Made by a program: the position numbers and the translations under genes
Assembly: GCA_034430215.1 (NCBI GenBank)
Contig: DAOUFE010000006.1
Location: 109,881 to 173,880, forward strand
DNA from: UBA4782 sp034430215
Lineage (GTDB): Bacteria > Chloroflexota > Anaerolineae > Anaerolineales > Anaerolineaceae
Length of the DNA: 64,000 nucleotides
Reading direction: 5' to 3'
Part shown: piece after piece, positions 12,701 through 27,700 of the stretch
Numbering within the stretch: the first letter of the stretch is position 1
Layout: each line of letters begins with the position of its first letter
The notes under the pieces: generated by a model
Databases searched by the model: none
The model's input: only the letters and a program-made list of their open reading frames with translations
What the model was told of the DNA's origin: nothing

Positions 12701-15700
12701 TGGAAACGAAACGATTAAAGTTTCTGCCATGGGCTTTACAAAGACATTCACTGGCATTTCAAAGATCCTGGTGAACGGCGCTGGCTTGGGTAATGACTAT
12801 GTCATGATCAAGAGTGGTGTTCTTGCCGATGTTGAAATTCATGGTGGTGTCGGAGATGATGGTATTTTCAACTTCGGCAGTGGTAAGTCATTGCTCTATG
12901 GTGACGATGGTGATGACCAGCTTACTTCAGCGGCTTCTCAATGCGAGGTTTATGGTGGAGAAGGAAACGATACGATCCGTTGTGGTGGGGATGGGGCAAA
13001 TACCATATATGGTGGAGCCGGGGACGATTCTATCTCCGCACAGGGGAATGGAAACAATACTGTATATGGGGATGATGGTACCGACACGATCACAACAGGT
13101 GGTGGGGCTGATCTGATCTATGGCGGATATGGCCTCGATAGCATCAATGCTGGCGACGGAAATAATACAATTTTCGGTGAAGGTGGAAATGATACCATCA
13201 CCTCTGGAACTGGAAATGACAACATTAATGGTGGTGATAATGATGATACCATCCATTCTGGTGCAGGCGATGACACAATTACTGGTGGAGCAGGTCTTGA
13301 TATTATTTACGGTGAAGATGGTAATGATACCATCTATGGTGGACTGCATAATGACACGATATATGGCGGTAACGGAAACGATACCATCTTTGGTGGAAGC
13401 GGGAATGATGTAATTGATGGTGGCTCTGGAAATGACACCATATATGGTGAAGACGGAACCGATACAATCGAAAGCGGTACAGGTGATGATACGATCTATG
13501 GTGGCACCGGCATAGATGCGATCAATACGCTTGGCGGTGAAGGCTCCAAGTATCTTTATGGTGATGCTGGGAATGATGTATTCCAGGGTGGTACCGGAAA
13601 TGATACCTACTACTTTATTGGTGAATGGGGTCAGGATAAGGTCACGGATATTGGTGGAACAGACACCTTCAACTTTACAGCTGTCACCTTCAAATTAAAG
13701 TTCTTCATCTGCAATTCTACCGAAGGCGCCTGCAGCTATACCGGTGGAGATGGAGTTTATGTTCTTTCAATCTCTGGAACACAAACGGTAACCTTAACAG
13801 GAAACACTGTCGAGAATTTGATCGGTGGTACAGCAGATGATACTTTCCTGTTAACGAACGGCGCTACCTTGGTGGGTGGAACCGGAACCATTAATGGATT
13901 TGGTGGAAGCGCAGATCTCCTGGATTATTCACGCTATACCACTGATATAACGGTAACCCTCGAAGGTGGTGCAACTGGATTGACCTTTGTCACCAATATT
14001 GAAAATGTGACCGGCGGTATAGGAAATGACACCATTACCGGAAATGCCAGCAGTAACGTCCTGTTTGGTGGTCTGGGTGGGAATGATATACTGATCGGTT
14101 TGGGTGGAAATGATTACTACACCTTTGTTGAAGGTTGGGGTAATGATACAGTTGTTGAAGCGGCTAATGGTGGTTCGGATACGATCAACTTCTATGGTCA
14201 AACAGGCGACACCTTTGCAGCTGGATCAGTTCTGCCAGTTTTAGGTGACCTGGAGATCAAGCTAAGTAATACTGGTACCTACGATACTGCGGTAGATCTG
14301 ACAACAGCAGGAAATAGTTTGAATTTCTCTGCACATCAAATTGAGACCATCATCAGTGGTAAAGGTAGAGATTCCCTCTACACTTTGGATCAAGACAGTA
14401 CCTTCCATCTGGATGGTGTGATCGTGGATACTGATCCTGGTTTCAACACCCTGGCAGCACCAGTAATGGTAGGGGAAACGGATCGAAATTCTTATTATGC
14501 CAGCGGTTTCAACTACAGCCTGGAATTCATGAATTTCGAACGCATCTATGCAGGCAATCGAAATGATGTTATTACCGTAGTTGAATCAGTACAACGTTAC
14601 ATCATTCGCGCAGGTGCAGGTGATGATACGCTGGTTATGAAGAATGGCGCACAGATTGGTGGAGCACTAATCGCTGGTCAAATGCCATTCTTTGATGGGC
14701 AGGGTGGTACCGATACGTTGGATTACAGTGACTTTACCATTTCTGTAACGGTAGATCTCAGCCAGGGTATCGCCACTGCCATCAATGAAGGATACCTGAA
14801 TAGTGTAGTCAATGTTGAAAACGTGATCGGTGGTAAAGCAGTTGACACTATTTATGGTGATCAAGGCAATAACGTGATCGTTGTAGGGGATAGTAATGAC
14901 ACTGTAGCTGGTTTGGAAGGTAACGACACATATGTGTTCACGAATAATTCTGGGACGATCATCATTATTGAAGAGCTCAATGCCGGAAATGATACTCTCG
15001 ACTTTTCACAAGTCACTATTTCTTTAGCCTTCTATATTAATGGAACCGGTATGGTGATCAGTGGCACGGGTATTTCCATTACGCACAACGGCGATAATAT
15101 TGAGAATCTGATCGGTTCACAAGGTGATGATGAGTTCATCTTTGCGAATGGTGTTACTTTACGCGGATATATCGATGGTCAGGGTGGCATCGACCGCCTG
15201 AATTTTGCAGCATATACCACACGCCTGGATGTGTACCTGGATGCCATTGCTGCCATCAATGGTTTCGAAGGAACAGTAGCACCGGTGATGGGTGGATTCT
15301 TCAATATGGATGCATTCACCGGAACTGCTGCACTTAATGACAGCCTTTACGGTTATGATGCCAATTCCAGTTGGATCATGGATGGAAATGATCGTTTCAT
15401 CAGCACAAATACTGCTTACTTCACCGGGTTTGAGATCTTGCAAGGTGGCAGCGGCATTGATATCTTCGACATTTTTGGCAATCGAACCTATCACCTGCTG
15501 CGGGGTGGTCCAGGGAATGATATTCTGAACATGAATAGCCACGCCACGTTGACCTTTACCACATTTGAAAGTGTGATCGGTCATATTGATGGTCAAAACG
15601 GTTCGAATACCATTGTTTACACCAACTTTACTGTTTCCGAACCAGTTATTATCAACCTGCCTGCTGACCAATCAACCGGCCTTTTCAATACAAACCCAGG

Positions 15701-18700
15701 GAATGTCGGTGCGCTGGTGAACTTTGAAAATGCCATTGGTGGTCCTGGTAACGATACATTGATCGCCTCAACGGATGATAACTCGCTGGATGGTGGAGAT
15801 GGTGATGATACATTCTTCTTTGATGACAACACCGGAACAGACACCATCACTGATCCATCCGGGTTTGATACTTTCAACTTCCTGGAAGTCTCTATTTCAT
15901 TGACTTTCACACTGGGAAGTGTATACGCTGATGGAACGAATATCCGGGTGATCCATACCGGCAATAACATCGAACACCTTATTGGAACTCCGTATGATGA
16001 TATCTTCGTCTTCAGCAACAATGGTGTGACATTAGCTGGTGGTACTGGCACAATTGATGGTGCTGGCGGTATTAACACAATTGATTACTCCAAATATACC
16101 AGTCCGGTCATTGTCAATCTGGTCACTGGAGAAGCAACCGGAACCAGCGGAATTACCAATATTCGCAATGTTATTGGCGGTACCGGCGGCGACACAATCA
16201 CCGGTGACGGTTTGAGCAATGTCATTCGTGGTAATGGCGGAAATGACACGATCGATGGTGGCGCTGGTATTGATACGTTGGATGAAAGCAATGCAGTTGT
16301 TTCCATATCCGTTGACTTGAGCACAACCTCACCACAAGATTCGGGACGCGGTACAGTCATTTATAGAAATCTTGAATATGTGATCACAGGCAGCGGAAAC
16401 GATGTGATTACCAGTGATGGCTCGGATAATATCCTGCGTGGGAATGCTGGCAATGATACTTACTACTTCAAAGATGCCTGGGGATTTGATACCATTGTTG
16501 ATAGCGATGGTCTGGATACCATTGATTTCAGTGGCGCATTGACTGGAGTTACCTTCAACCTGGGTACATTTGAAATTGTCAATGGTATCAACAAGGTTGT
16601 ATACCTGGGCATCGAAAGTATTTACGGCAGTGCGGGGAATGATACATTCAACATTACTGGCTCCTTAACCCATACCTTGCGTGGCGGAGCTGGCAACGAC
16701 ACATTCGTTTTCGCAGATGGTGCTTCATTAACCGGCACGATTGATGGGCAATCTGGTACAGATACATTGGACTTCAGCCAGGATACAACCGTTCGCAATG
16801 TGATGTTGACTTCCATTGGTGTGACTGATGGATTTAACGGAACGGATGCAGGTATTTCCGATGGTTTCATGAATATTGATGACCTTGTTGCCAATCAGGC
16901 AGCAGGGAATACCCTACATGTCAACACACTGACAAATACCTGGACGTTTGACAATACTAACAGTGTCGCTTCAAGCAGCCACATTCTGACATTTACCAAT
17001 TTCGACACTCTCTACGGCAGCACGGGTGCTGATACCTATAATTTTGCGAATAATGGCACCTTTACCGGTGAGATCGATGGACAGGGCGGAAACGATGTTC
17101 TGAGTTTTGCCTCTTACCTGGCGGCTCGCATAATCACTTTAGTCTCAACCGGCAGTATCGATGGATTTGACCTGACCGTTGAGGGCATTGGAACCATCTT
17201 CCATAATATCAATACGCTGGTGGGCAGCGGCTTTACGGACACATTGAAAGGTCTCAATACTGCCGCTGTATGGCTGATCCAGGGTGCCACAAATATATAC
17301 ACCAGCATCAATTCACTGACCTTTGAAGCAATTGAAACTCTTATCGGCGGTGACCTTGCTGATACCTTCCGGTTCACTATAGGCGCGATCTTCAATGGTA
17401 CCCTGAATGGTGGTGCCGGTATCGATACAATCGATTATGCTGCATACACGACCGGTGTTACGGTGAATTTGACCGATGGTACTGCAACAAATACGCTTGG
17501 TATCAGCAACATTGAAAATATCATTGGTGGTTCCGGCAACGATGATTTTACTGGCGATATGAATGACAATGAGATGACCGGTAACCTGGGGAATGATATC
17601 TTCCGCTTCTTGCTTGACTGGGGTTTGGATATTATCCATGAGGTAGTCGGCGGTGGTCTGGATTCAGTTGATTTCTCTATGCTGACGGGTGCCCTCACCT
17701 TTGCCTTCGGTCTGGCAGGTGTCAATATTACATCCAACCTGGATAAGTTGAATATCGAAGGGGATGTAATTGAAAATTATGTTGGCGGTACAGGTAATGA
17801 CACCCTCGATTTCACTGGTCTGGATTCCGGTCGTACCGTTACTTTGACAGGTCTGGGCTCGAAGGATGGCTTTGCCGGTACTACGAATGGGTTGCCTGTC
17901 AACTTTGACAATATCGATACCATAATTGGCAGTGCTGCCAGTGATATCTTGAATACCTTGAATGATGACGCTACCTGGCAGATCGGTACTGCTTCAAGTA
18001 CATATCAACCTGATGGTGTTTCGAATACTCTGACATTCTCTGGCATCGACCAGGTTTATGCAGGTTCTGGTGTTGATCGCTTTACCATCAGCGGAACGAT
18101 TGTCATTAACCTGGATGGTGGTGCTGGCAACGATACCTTCATCTTTACAGGGATTGCTTCATTGATTGGTGTGATCAATGGTGGCAGCGGCAGGGATGAG
18201 GTTTCCTTCAATGGGTATACCAGTGGGCGCAATATCCACATTACCTCCGCGGGGTTTGTGGATGGAATGAATGGTAGCGAAGCCAGTGTTTCGACATTCA
18301 CAAATATGGATATCCTCACTGGCTCAAGCTTTGCAGATGTTTTGACCGGGGCTAATCTTGCAGCTACCTGGAATTTGTTGCCGGGTGGTTTGCAGTACAT
18401 TCTTGGAACCAACACTCTCGACTTTTCAGCGATCGAGTCTCTGATTGGTGGAGAAGCAAGTGATCGGTTCAACTTCCAGGGTGCTCAAACCTTCATTGTG
18501 AATGGTGGAGCGGGTGATGACCAATTCATCTTTGCGAATGGCGCCACACTCACCGGTGCGATCGATGGCGGAGCAGGCAATGACACACTGGATCTTTCAG
18601 CATTCACGACTTCTCGCACCGTAACGGTGACTGGTACAGGGACAGACAATGGTCTAAACCTGACCGTGCCGGATGTGAGTGGTGGATTGATGAATATCGA

Positions 18701-21700
18701 TCATATCATTGGCACCGCAACCACTGTTGACTGGATCATTGGTGCAGATCAAGATAGTATCTGGCAGATCGGTACTCCTGAATCCTATTCGATTGGTTTG
18801 AATTCGATCACATTTGCATCCTTTGAGATCCTGCAAGGCGGTGGGCGTGCCGATACCTTTATGATCAGTGGAACAGGTATCCTGGCAACCCTGCGCGGAG
18901 GCGGTGGAACAGATCGGTTTGTCTTTGCGAATGGCGCAACAATTTCGGGCTCTGTGGATGGGCAGGGTGGCAGCGGAAACATGCTGGACTACTCAGCTTA
19001 CACATCACCTGTTCATGTTAACCTGGATGTTGTTTCGTGGTATGGGTATCTGCCGACCAGCGCTACGGGTACACAAGGTGTGCTCAATATTCAAACCATC
19101 ATTGGTGGCTCTGGCAATGATATTTTGATTGGCAGCTCTGACGACAATGTTATCTTTGGCAAGGCTGGCGATGATATTCTTGTAGGTGGTGCTGGAAACG
19201 ATACCTATATCTTCGAAAATGGCTATGGAAGTAATGACACGATCGAAGAGCAGAGCAATGCTGGAATAGACATTATTGATTTCTCTCTTGCAACCGATGT
19301 AAATATCTTCAACATTGCAGATCGCACTGTCTCCAGTGGAACCAATCTGGTAAGATACTTGAACGGAAATATAGAAAAACTGGTGGGTGGCACTGGAAAT
19401 GACCGGTTTGTTTTTGTCAATGGTGCGACTTTCACTGGTGTGGCAACCGCCATCGATGGCAATGCCGGGAATGATATCCTAGACTTCAGTGGTTACACTA
19501 CTCCAGTCAATATCGCTTTGACCAGCCCGGGTGCTGTAGATGGGTTTGCTGGAACAACTGCATTAATCACGGGTAACTTCACGAATATCAACCATATCTT
19601 GGGTGGTTCTGCAATTGATACTGTAACCGGTACAAATGCAAACAGTATCTGGAATATCACTGGAACCAACACGGGAACTTACACATCAACCTATACCATT
19701 TTGCTGGAAGGGATTGAAAGCTACCAGGGATTGGATGGTGAGGATCGCTATGTGTTTGCTGATGGTGCAGGGTTGTCAGGTACTGTGAATGGTGGAAATG
19801 GCATCGATGTTCTGGATTACTCTGCATATTCAACAGGCATCACGGTAAATCTGGCAACGGGTACCGCGACAGGCACAGGTAGCGTTTCTGCAATCGAGAA
19901 CGTGATTGGTGGTTCCGCAAATGACGGAATAACCGGTAATGAAGGAGCCAATCAACTTTCAGGTGGAACAGGAAATGATACCCTGAATGGTTTGGGCGGC
20001 AACGATATTCTGAACGGTGGCGAAGGAAACGATACCCTGGTTGGTGGTACCGGTGATGATCGTTACCTGTTCGCAGATGGATGGGGAACGAATGATACCG
20101 TCACTGAAAATGCTGCGGAAGGGTATGACATTATTGACTTCTCGGCTACTACAATAGATCTCACGATTAGCTATGGTTCTGGTATTTCTGTGACCGATGG
20201 TACAAACCGGATGTCTGCCACAGGCTTTAATATTGAAAAATTTGTGGGTGGAGCTGGAAACAGCAACTTTAACCTGATTGATTCCTCTTCCAAGACGGTT
20301 GTTCTTACAGATTATGGAACTTTGACTGGTTTCAAGGGTAGTATCAATGGTCTTGAATTCGATAATGTAGAACACATGGAAGTAGGATCAGCAGCAAATG
20401 ATAGCCTGACGGGTATCAACGGTATTGCTGAATGGCTGATCTCACATCTTGGAAATGTATACACCAGCGGTTCTCGTAGCTTTGCATTCAGTGGATTCGA
20501 GATATTAAAAGGTGGATCGAACGCTGATACCTTCGTTTTTAGTGATGCTGCTAACTTCATTGGCTCGATCAATGGTCAGGGTGGAAATGATACATTGAAC
20601 TTCAATACATATAGCTCATCGGTTGCTATTCAACTGACTTCAACTGGTGCTATGGATGGGTTCAATGGCACCAGCAGCCTGATCTCCGGTGGCTTTGCCA
20701 ATATCGATATCGTGATCGCTTCTCCGGTGGTTGGCGATAGATTAACTGGTGCAAACCTGAACAACACCTGGACAATAAGTGCAACAACAACGGTATCTTC
20801 TGGTGCAAATGTACTTACATTCGCAGGCTTTGAGAATTTGGTGGGTGGTTCTTCTACTGACACACTGAAGATCCTTGATGGATACACCTTCAATGGCTCA
20901 TTTGATGGTGCATCTGGCAACGACACCCTGAGTTATGCTGGAAACGCTTCTGCAGTCACAGTAACTCTGACTGGTCTGGGTGGCGCAGATGGCTTTGCTG
21001 GATATGCCACAGGTATCTCCTACTTTACCAATATGAACTCCTTTGTGGGCAGCCTGGCATCCGATACCTTCAATGGTCTGGCAGAAGTCAGTACATGGGC
21101 GGTTACCGGTGCTAATGCCCTTAATTACATTCATATTAATTCTGCCAGCCTGAGCGGATTTGAATATCTGGTTGGTAATACCAATACCGACACCCTTTCG
21201 CTGGCGGGATTGTCTACCGCTCAATCGGTAACTCTCCTGGGTCTGGGCACGCTAGATGGGTTTGATATCCAGATTGCTTCCTTCACGGGGGAGTTCTTAA
21301 ACATGAACGCACTGGTGGGTACTTCTGGAATAGATACTCTGACTGGATTGGACACTACCAGCACCTGGCTGTTCAATGCAAATGGTATCCACAGCTATAC
21401 CAATGGAAATACCCTTTCGTTCTCTGGTTTTGAAACGATCATGGGTGGGTCAGCAGTAGATACCTTTAGATTTGCTTCGTCAGCCATTCATAATGGCACT
21501 GTAAACGGTGTTGACGGGAATGATGTCCTGGACTTCTCACTCTACACCACTGCGCTGAATTTTGTGGTTACTACATCGGGTACCATAGATGGCTTTGATG
21601 GAACAGTAGTTGCGATCAACAGTGGTTTCAAGAATATCAACCAGATCGTTGGTGGAAGTGCCATCGATTCGTTGACCGGACTAAATTCCAATACAATCTG

Positions 21701-24700
21701 GAATGTCACAGGTTTGAACGCGGGCTCAATAGTCAATACAAACACATTATTATTCAATGGAATTGAGACACTAACCGGTTTGGGTGGTGTTGACCAGTTC
21801 ATTATTGCTCAAGATGCTTCCGTAGCTGGTACACTGGATGGCGGCGCGGGAATCGACCTGCTCGACTATTCAGCCTGGGCAACAAGTGTCAATATTGACC
21901 TGCTCGCGAAGACAGCCACGGGTACCAGTTCTGTGATCAATATTGAAAATGTGACCGGTGGTCAGGGCAATGACGTCATTTCGGGCAATGCCGCAGACAA
22001 CGTTTTATTTGGCAGCGCTGGAAATGACACCATCCTGGGTGATGTAGGCAATGACACGATCATCGGTGCTACTGGAAATGATACTCTGGCGGGTGGTGCA
22101 GGGAATGATACATACCTGTTCGCAGATGGATGGGGCAGCGATACTGTTGTTGAATTGAGCAGCTCTGGAACAGATACATTAGACTTCACATCAGCCCTGA
22201 CGAACCTGCAAGTGACATTAAAGTTCTTTGATGTATCCGACGCTCTGGGTAATATCGTAAATTACTCCAGCAACAATATTGAGTTGATCCTGACCGGTGC
22301 TGGCGATGATGTCTTTACCGTAGGTGATAATACTGCTTCCATTGCTACTTTGAATGGCGGTAGTGGTAGTGATACGCTGAGTTATGCTGGCGATACCTTA
22401 GCCAAATCTGTGGTTCTGACAGAACTGGGAAGCATTGATGGTTTTACCGGAACTGCATCAGATATTGCAGGCTTTATCAACATCAACCGTCTGATTGGCT
22501 CGGGTTCAGTTGACAGCCTGACTGGAATGAATGCGATTTCTACCTGGACAGTGACCGGTTCGAACACAGCATCATACACAAGCACCAATACATTGACCAC
22601 ATCTGAATTTGAGATCTTGATTGGCAGTAAACTACAGGATACGCTGACCTTTGCAAGCAGCGGAAACGCCACCCTCACTGGTCTCGGATCACTGGATGGT
22701 TTCAATGTAACTGAAGCTTCATTTATTGGTGAATTTAGAAATATCAACATCGTTCTTGGCAGTTCAGGAACAGATTCATTGACCGGCTTGAACGCAGCAG
22801 CTACCTGGAGAGCAGTCGATGCGACATCGGGTACGTATACCTCCACACGCACCTTGAACTTCTCTGGAGTGGAAATTTTAGTGGGTGGTAACCTCAGTGA
22901 TACCGCAACATTTGCTGGCTTCAATACAGTACAGAATATCAGTATTGTTTCTGCTGGCGCGGTAGATGGATTCAACCTGCTTGAAGAGTCCTTCATTGCA
23001 GAATTTCGGAACATCAATATCCTGGTTGGCGGAAGCAGCAGCGATATTCTGACAGGTATGAACGCGAATGCAATCTGGAAGATCTCTGGCGCCAATGCTG
23101 GATACTATCTGCTTGAGGGTGTTGCAAATCAAATGAACTTCACCTCCATTGAGACTCTGGTCGGTGGGAATCAGAATGATACTGTCACCTTCTACGGTAC
23201 AGTCAAAGGTAATGTCACTCTACTGAATAATGGTGCCGTGGACGGTTTCGATCTGACTGATGCTAATTTCACTGGTATCCTGCGCAATATCAATATCATG
23301 CTGGGGAATACCGGTACCGATACCCTGACCGGCTTGCCCGCTGGTGGTACTTTCGAGCTGGATGGAACTAACCGTTACCTCAGCGGTAATGAATTGAACT
23401 TCTCTGCTGTTGAGATCCTTAAGGGTGATGCTGGAATTGATATCTTCAATATCAGCGGTAATCAAACATCTCTGACACTGTTTGGTATGGGTGGAGATGA
23501 TCAGTTCGTCTTTGCTGATAACGCTACCCTGGTTGGCGGCTCTCCTGCCATTTTGGGTGGCGATGGAAATGACACATTAGATTACCACGCATACACTACT
23601 ACCCCTGTAGATGTGGATATGGTGGCGGGAAAAGCAATGAATATCAATGCAAACGCTGCCAATGGTTTCACACAGATCGAAACCATCATTGGCGGTCAAA
23701 CGAACGTCATCTATGGCACCCCTGGAAATGATACGATCGTTGGCGGTTCCGGCAATGACATTCTGGTTGGCAGAGGTGGCAACGATGTTTATGTATTCCT
23801 GCCAGGATGGGGTGTGGACACAGTGGTCGAAGAAGTAGATGGTGGAAATGATACCCTGGACTTCTCTGCGATCATCAATTCACTGACCTTCAATATTAGT
23901 TGCGCATCCATTCTGGTGGTCGATGGCACCAACAGGGTGACTCATTCCGGAACAGGTGGTTACTCAAACGTCGAAAACTTCATCGGCGGCTCGAATGCAG
24001 ACAGGTTCATCTTCACCGGGACAACCAACCGGTTGAACGTGAATGGTGGCGATGGAAATGATGTCTTCAGCTTCAACGACAATGCACAATTGACTGGCAC
24101 CATTAATGGTGAAGGCGGCGTTGATCTATTGGACTACAGTGCTTACCTTACAGCAGTCACCGTTGACCTGTTGAGCGGATCGGCATTCAATATTAGTTCA
24201 GGAACTGCCAATCAGATTTCCAATATTGAGAATCTAACAGGTGGTTCCGTAGATGATATCCTGATTGGTGATGCGAACGATAATGTCATCACCGGTGGGG
24301 CAGGCAATGATACCCTTGAGGGTGGTCGGGGCAATGATACATTCGTATTTGCTTCAACCTGGGGCGTGGATGTCGTTTCCGATCTTGAAGGCACCCATGA
24401 TGTTCTCGACTTTTCAGCCATCCTGACTGATCTACATATCAACATTCAAAATCCGACTGGTGTAACCATCAGTTCAGGATTGAACCAGGTTACTCATGCA
24501 GGTAACGCGATCGAACTACTGCTGACTGGTTCTGGCAATGACATAATTGATGTTGATGATGGCGCACTGAGCAGTCTTACAGTTGATGGCGGAACTGGTA
24601 GTGATCAACTACGATACTCAATATACACAGATGCAGTTGTAACCCTGACTGGTACTGGTTTATTGGATGGCTTCGCTGGCCTGGCATCTGGATTGGTTGG

Positions 24701-27700
24701 CTTTACCAATATTAATAGTCTGGTAGGTGGAACCGGAACAGATACCCTGCATGGCACAACCACCAATAGTACCTGGCAAGTGACCGCAAGTGACGTGCTC
24801 AATTACATCAGCGCGAACACCTTGGCAGTTTCAGGGTTTGAAGAATTCATCGGGCACAGTGTTGCAGATACACTCTCCTTTGCAGTATTTGATACTGCCC
24901 GCATTATCACTATGACCAGTATTGGAAGCCTGGACGGGTTTGACCTGATTGAAGCTGCATTCACTGGTGCATTCCATAATGTCAATACAGTAACAGGTGG
25001 AACGGGTGCTGATCAACTCAATAGTGTAAACCAACCTCTTACCTGGACATTAAATGGTGCTTCAAATAAAGTCGAACTCGGTGGAAATATTTTGTACTTT
25101 GATGCGATTGAAACGATCAATGCTGGCAGCGATGTAGATACCTTCCTCATCAGCAATGCGATTTCAATGAGCCTGAATGGTGGTGATGGAAATGATGTGT
25201 TCCGCCTGCTTTCAGACGCAATTCTGACCGGCAATATCGATGGGCAGGCTGGCATAGATAGCCTTGATTACTCTGGTTATGGTTCAGCCATCCATGCAGT
25301 GTTGACTGGTAATGGAAGCATTAACGGCTTCAACGGAACTTCCAGCGGTATCTCCGGAACCTTCATGAATATTGATGCACTAACCGGCAGCGCATATTCT
25401 GACACGCTTACTGGTACCCATGCTGATAGCCAGTGGACGATCACCGGATCGAGTAATGGCAATTACATCAGCAATGAAATGTTGACCTTCTCCTCGATTG
25501 AAAACCTGAATGGCGGTAATGGCAATGATGCATTTGCTTTGAACGATGGTGTGGTCTTCAGTGGAACGATAAACGGGCGGGCAGGCAGCAATACTCTGTC
25601 ATTTGCGAATTACACCTCCGCAAGAGAGATCACGTTAACCGGCGTTGGATCGACCGGTTTTAATGGTATCGAAGCCAGCATCCCTGGTGGGTTCTCGAAT
25701 ATTTCCAACTTAATCGGCAGCCAGGCAAGCGATATTTTTCACAGCCTGAATGGCAGCAATACCTGGAATATTATTGGTTCGAACAGTGGCAGCTACACCA
25801 ATGGAAATACAGTTATTTTTGCTTCCATTGAAAACTTGAATGGAAATAATGGTGCTGACCGCTTCATTTTTGCAGAAGGTGCTTCGCTCAGTGGTGCACT
25901 GAATGGTGGCGGAGGAATTGACGTGCTGGATTATTCATCCTACACCACAAGCGTTATCGTGAACCTCGCAACCAATCTCGCAACCGGAACCAGCAATATC
26001 TCGGGTATCGAGAATGTGGTAACTGGATCAGGTGCTGACGAGATCACCAGTGACAGTAATACGAATGTTCTCAATGGTGGTGCTGGAAACGACATCTATC
26101 ATTTTATGGATGCCTTTGGAACAGATACGGTAACGGATGTCACGGGTAATGATACGCTCGACTTTTCTAATGTCAGCATTAACCTCACTTTCGATTTCGG
26201 TCGGGCGAAGGTCACAGGTTCAGCATATTCAGTAACGTACACTAACATTGAGAACTTTAATGGCGGTAGTGCGAATGATACCTTTGTCTTCTCAAGCAAT
26301 AGCTCTGTAGCTGGAAACATCAATGGGAATGGTGGCATTGATACCCTCAACTTTGGTTCATCCGCCATGACCCGCGTTGTCACTCTGCTGGGTATTGGAT
26401 CTGTAGATGGGTTTACCGGAACGGCTACCGGCATTGGTGGAGCCTTTAATAACATCGATGTGGTTCTTTCTGGCACAGGTTCAGATACTTTGATCGGTGC
26501 AGACCTCATAGCACGCTGGGATCTGGATGGCACAGATACATATACCGCTGGCGGAAACAATCTGGCATTTTCGGGTTTTGAGGCTTTGCAGGGTGGCAGC
26601 AGTGCTGACCTGTTCATTCTGACTGGTGCACAATCCTATAAGATCAGCGCTGGCGCTGGTAACGATACTCTCTGGATGACCGAAACCGCTACGTATAGTG
26701 GTGTATTCGATGGGCAGGCAGGCAGCGATACGCTCAGCTATGCAGAACGAACAACTTCAGTAGTAGCAGACCTGGTAACTCGCACGGGTACAGGGATCAC
26801 TGGTGAATACTTCGGTATTGAGAATCTGACTGGTGGCACTGCAAATGACACGCTCACTGGCGATACTGGGGCGAATGTCCTCAATGGTGGACCAGGGAAT
26901 GACTCATTGGCTGGTAGCTCAGGTAATGATACTTATGAGTTCGATGATAATTGGGGTACAGACATCGTTACCGAGAATGCAGGTGCCGGGCAGGATACCC
27001 TCGACTTTGGCATGGTGACCTTTGCTCTGGCAATCACCCTCAACAAGAATGTTACCGTTACAGGAAACGGAAATGCTGTCAATACTGTTGCCAATATCGA
27101 GATCGTCAAAGGTGGTTTGAATAATGATGTGTTCACCATCTCCACCGGCACACAAACCCAGACACTGTATGGTAATTCTGGCAATGATCGCTTTATCTTC
27201 CAGAACAATTCGATCCTGACCAGTTTCATCGATGGCGGTATCGGTTATGATGAGGTCAATTACGCCCAATATGTGGATGCACGCAACTTTGCTTTGACCG
27301 GGCTGGGTACGATTGATGGCTTCGCTGGTACTGAGAATTCAATCGCACTTGGTTTTGATAACATTGATAATCTGATTGGCTCACAGGGTGTGGATGTACT
27401 TACCGGGTTGGATGATGTGGATGCAATCTGGAATATTCTTACCTCAACCGGTGATGCACGCTATACGGTTGGTTCTCACATCCTCGATTTCACGTATATT
27501 GAAAACCTGGTGGGTGGCACTGGTGATGAACTGTTCATCTTCTCCGATGGAGCTGCACTACCAGGCACCTTCAACAGTATAGATGCCAAGAGTGGTATTG
27601 ATACTTTGGATTACAGCGCGTACACCACACCAGTACAGGTATACCTGACCGGTGGTATTGCGACCGGAACAACCGGTGGTGTCAGTGGATTTGAAAATGT

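Noticed and set aside
12954..13515. Regularly spaced short repeats as a CRISPR array
   Set aside because: They are in-frame codons of RTX nonapeptides; the DNA units vary at synonymous positions and there are no spacers.
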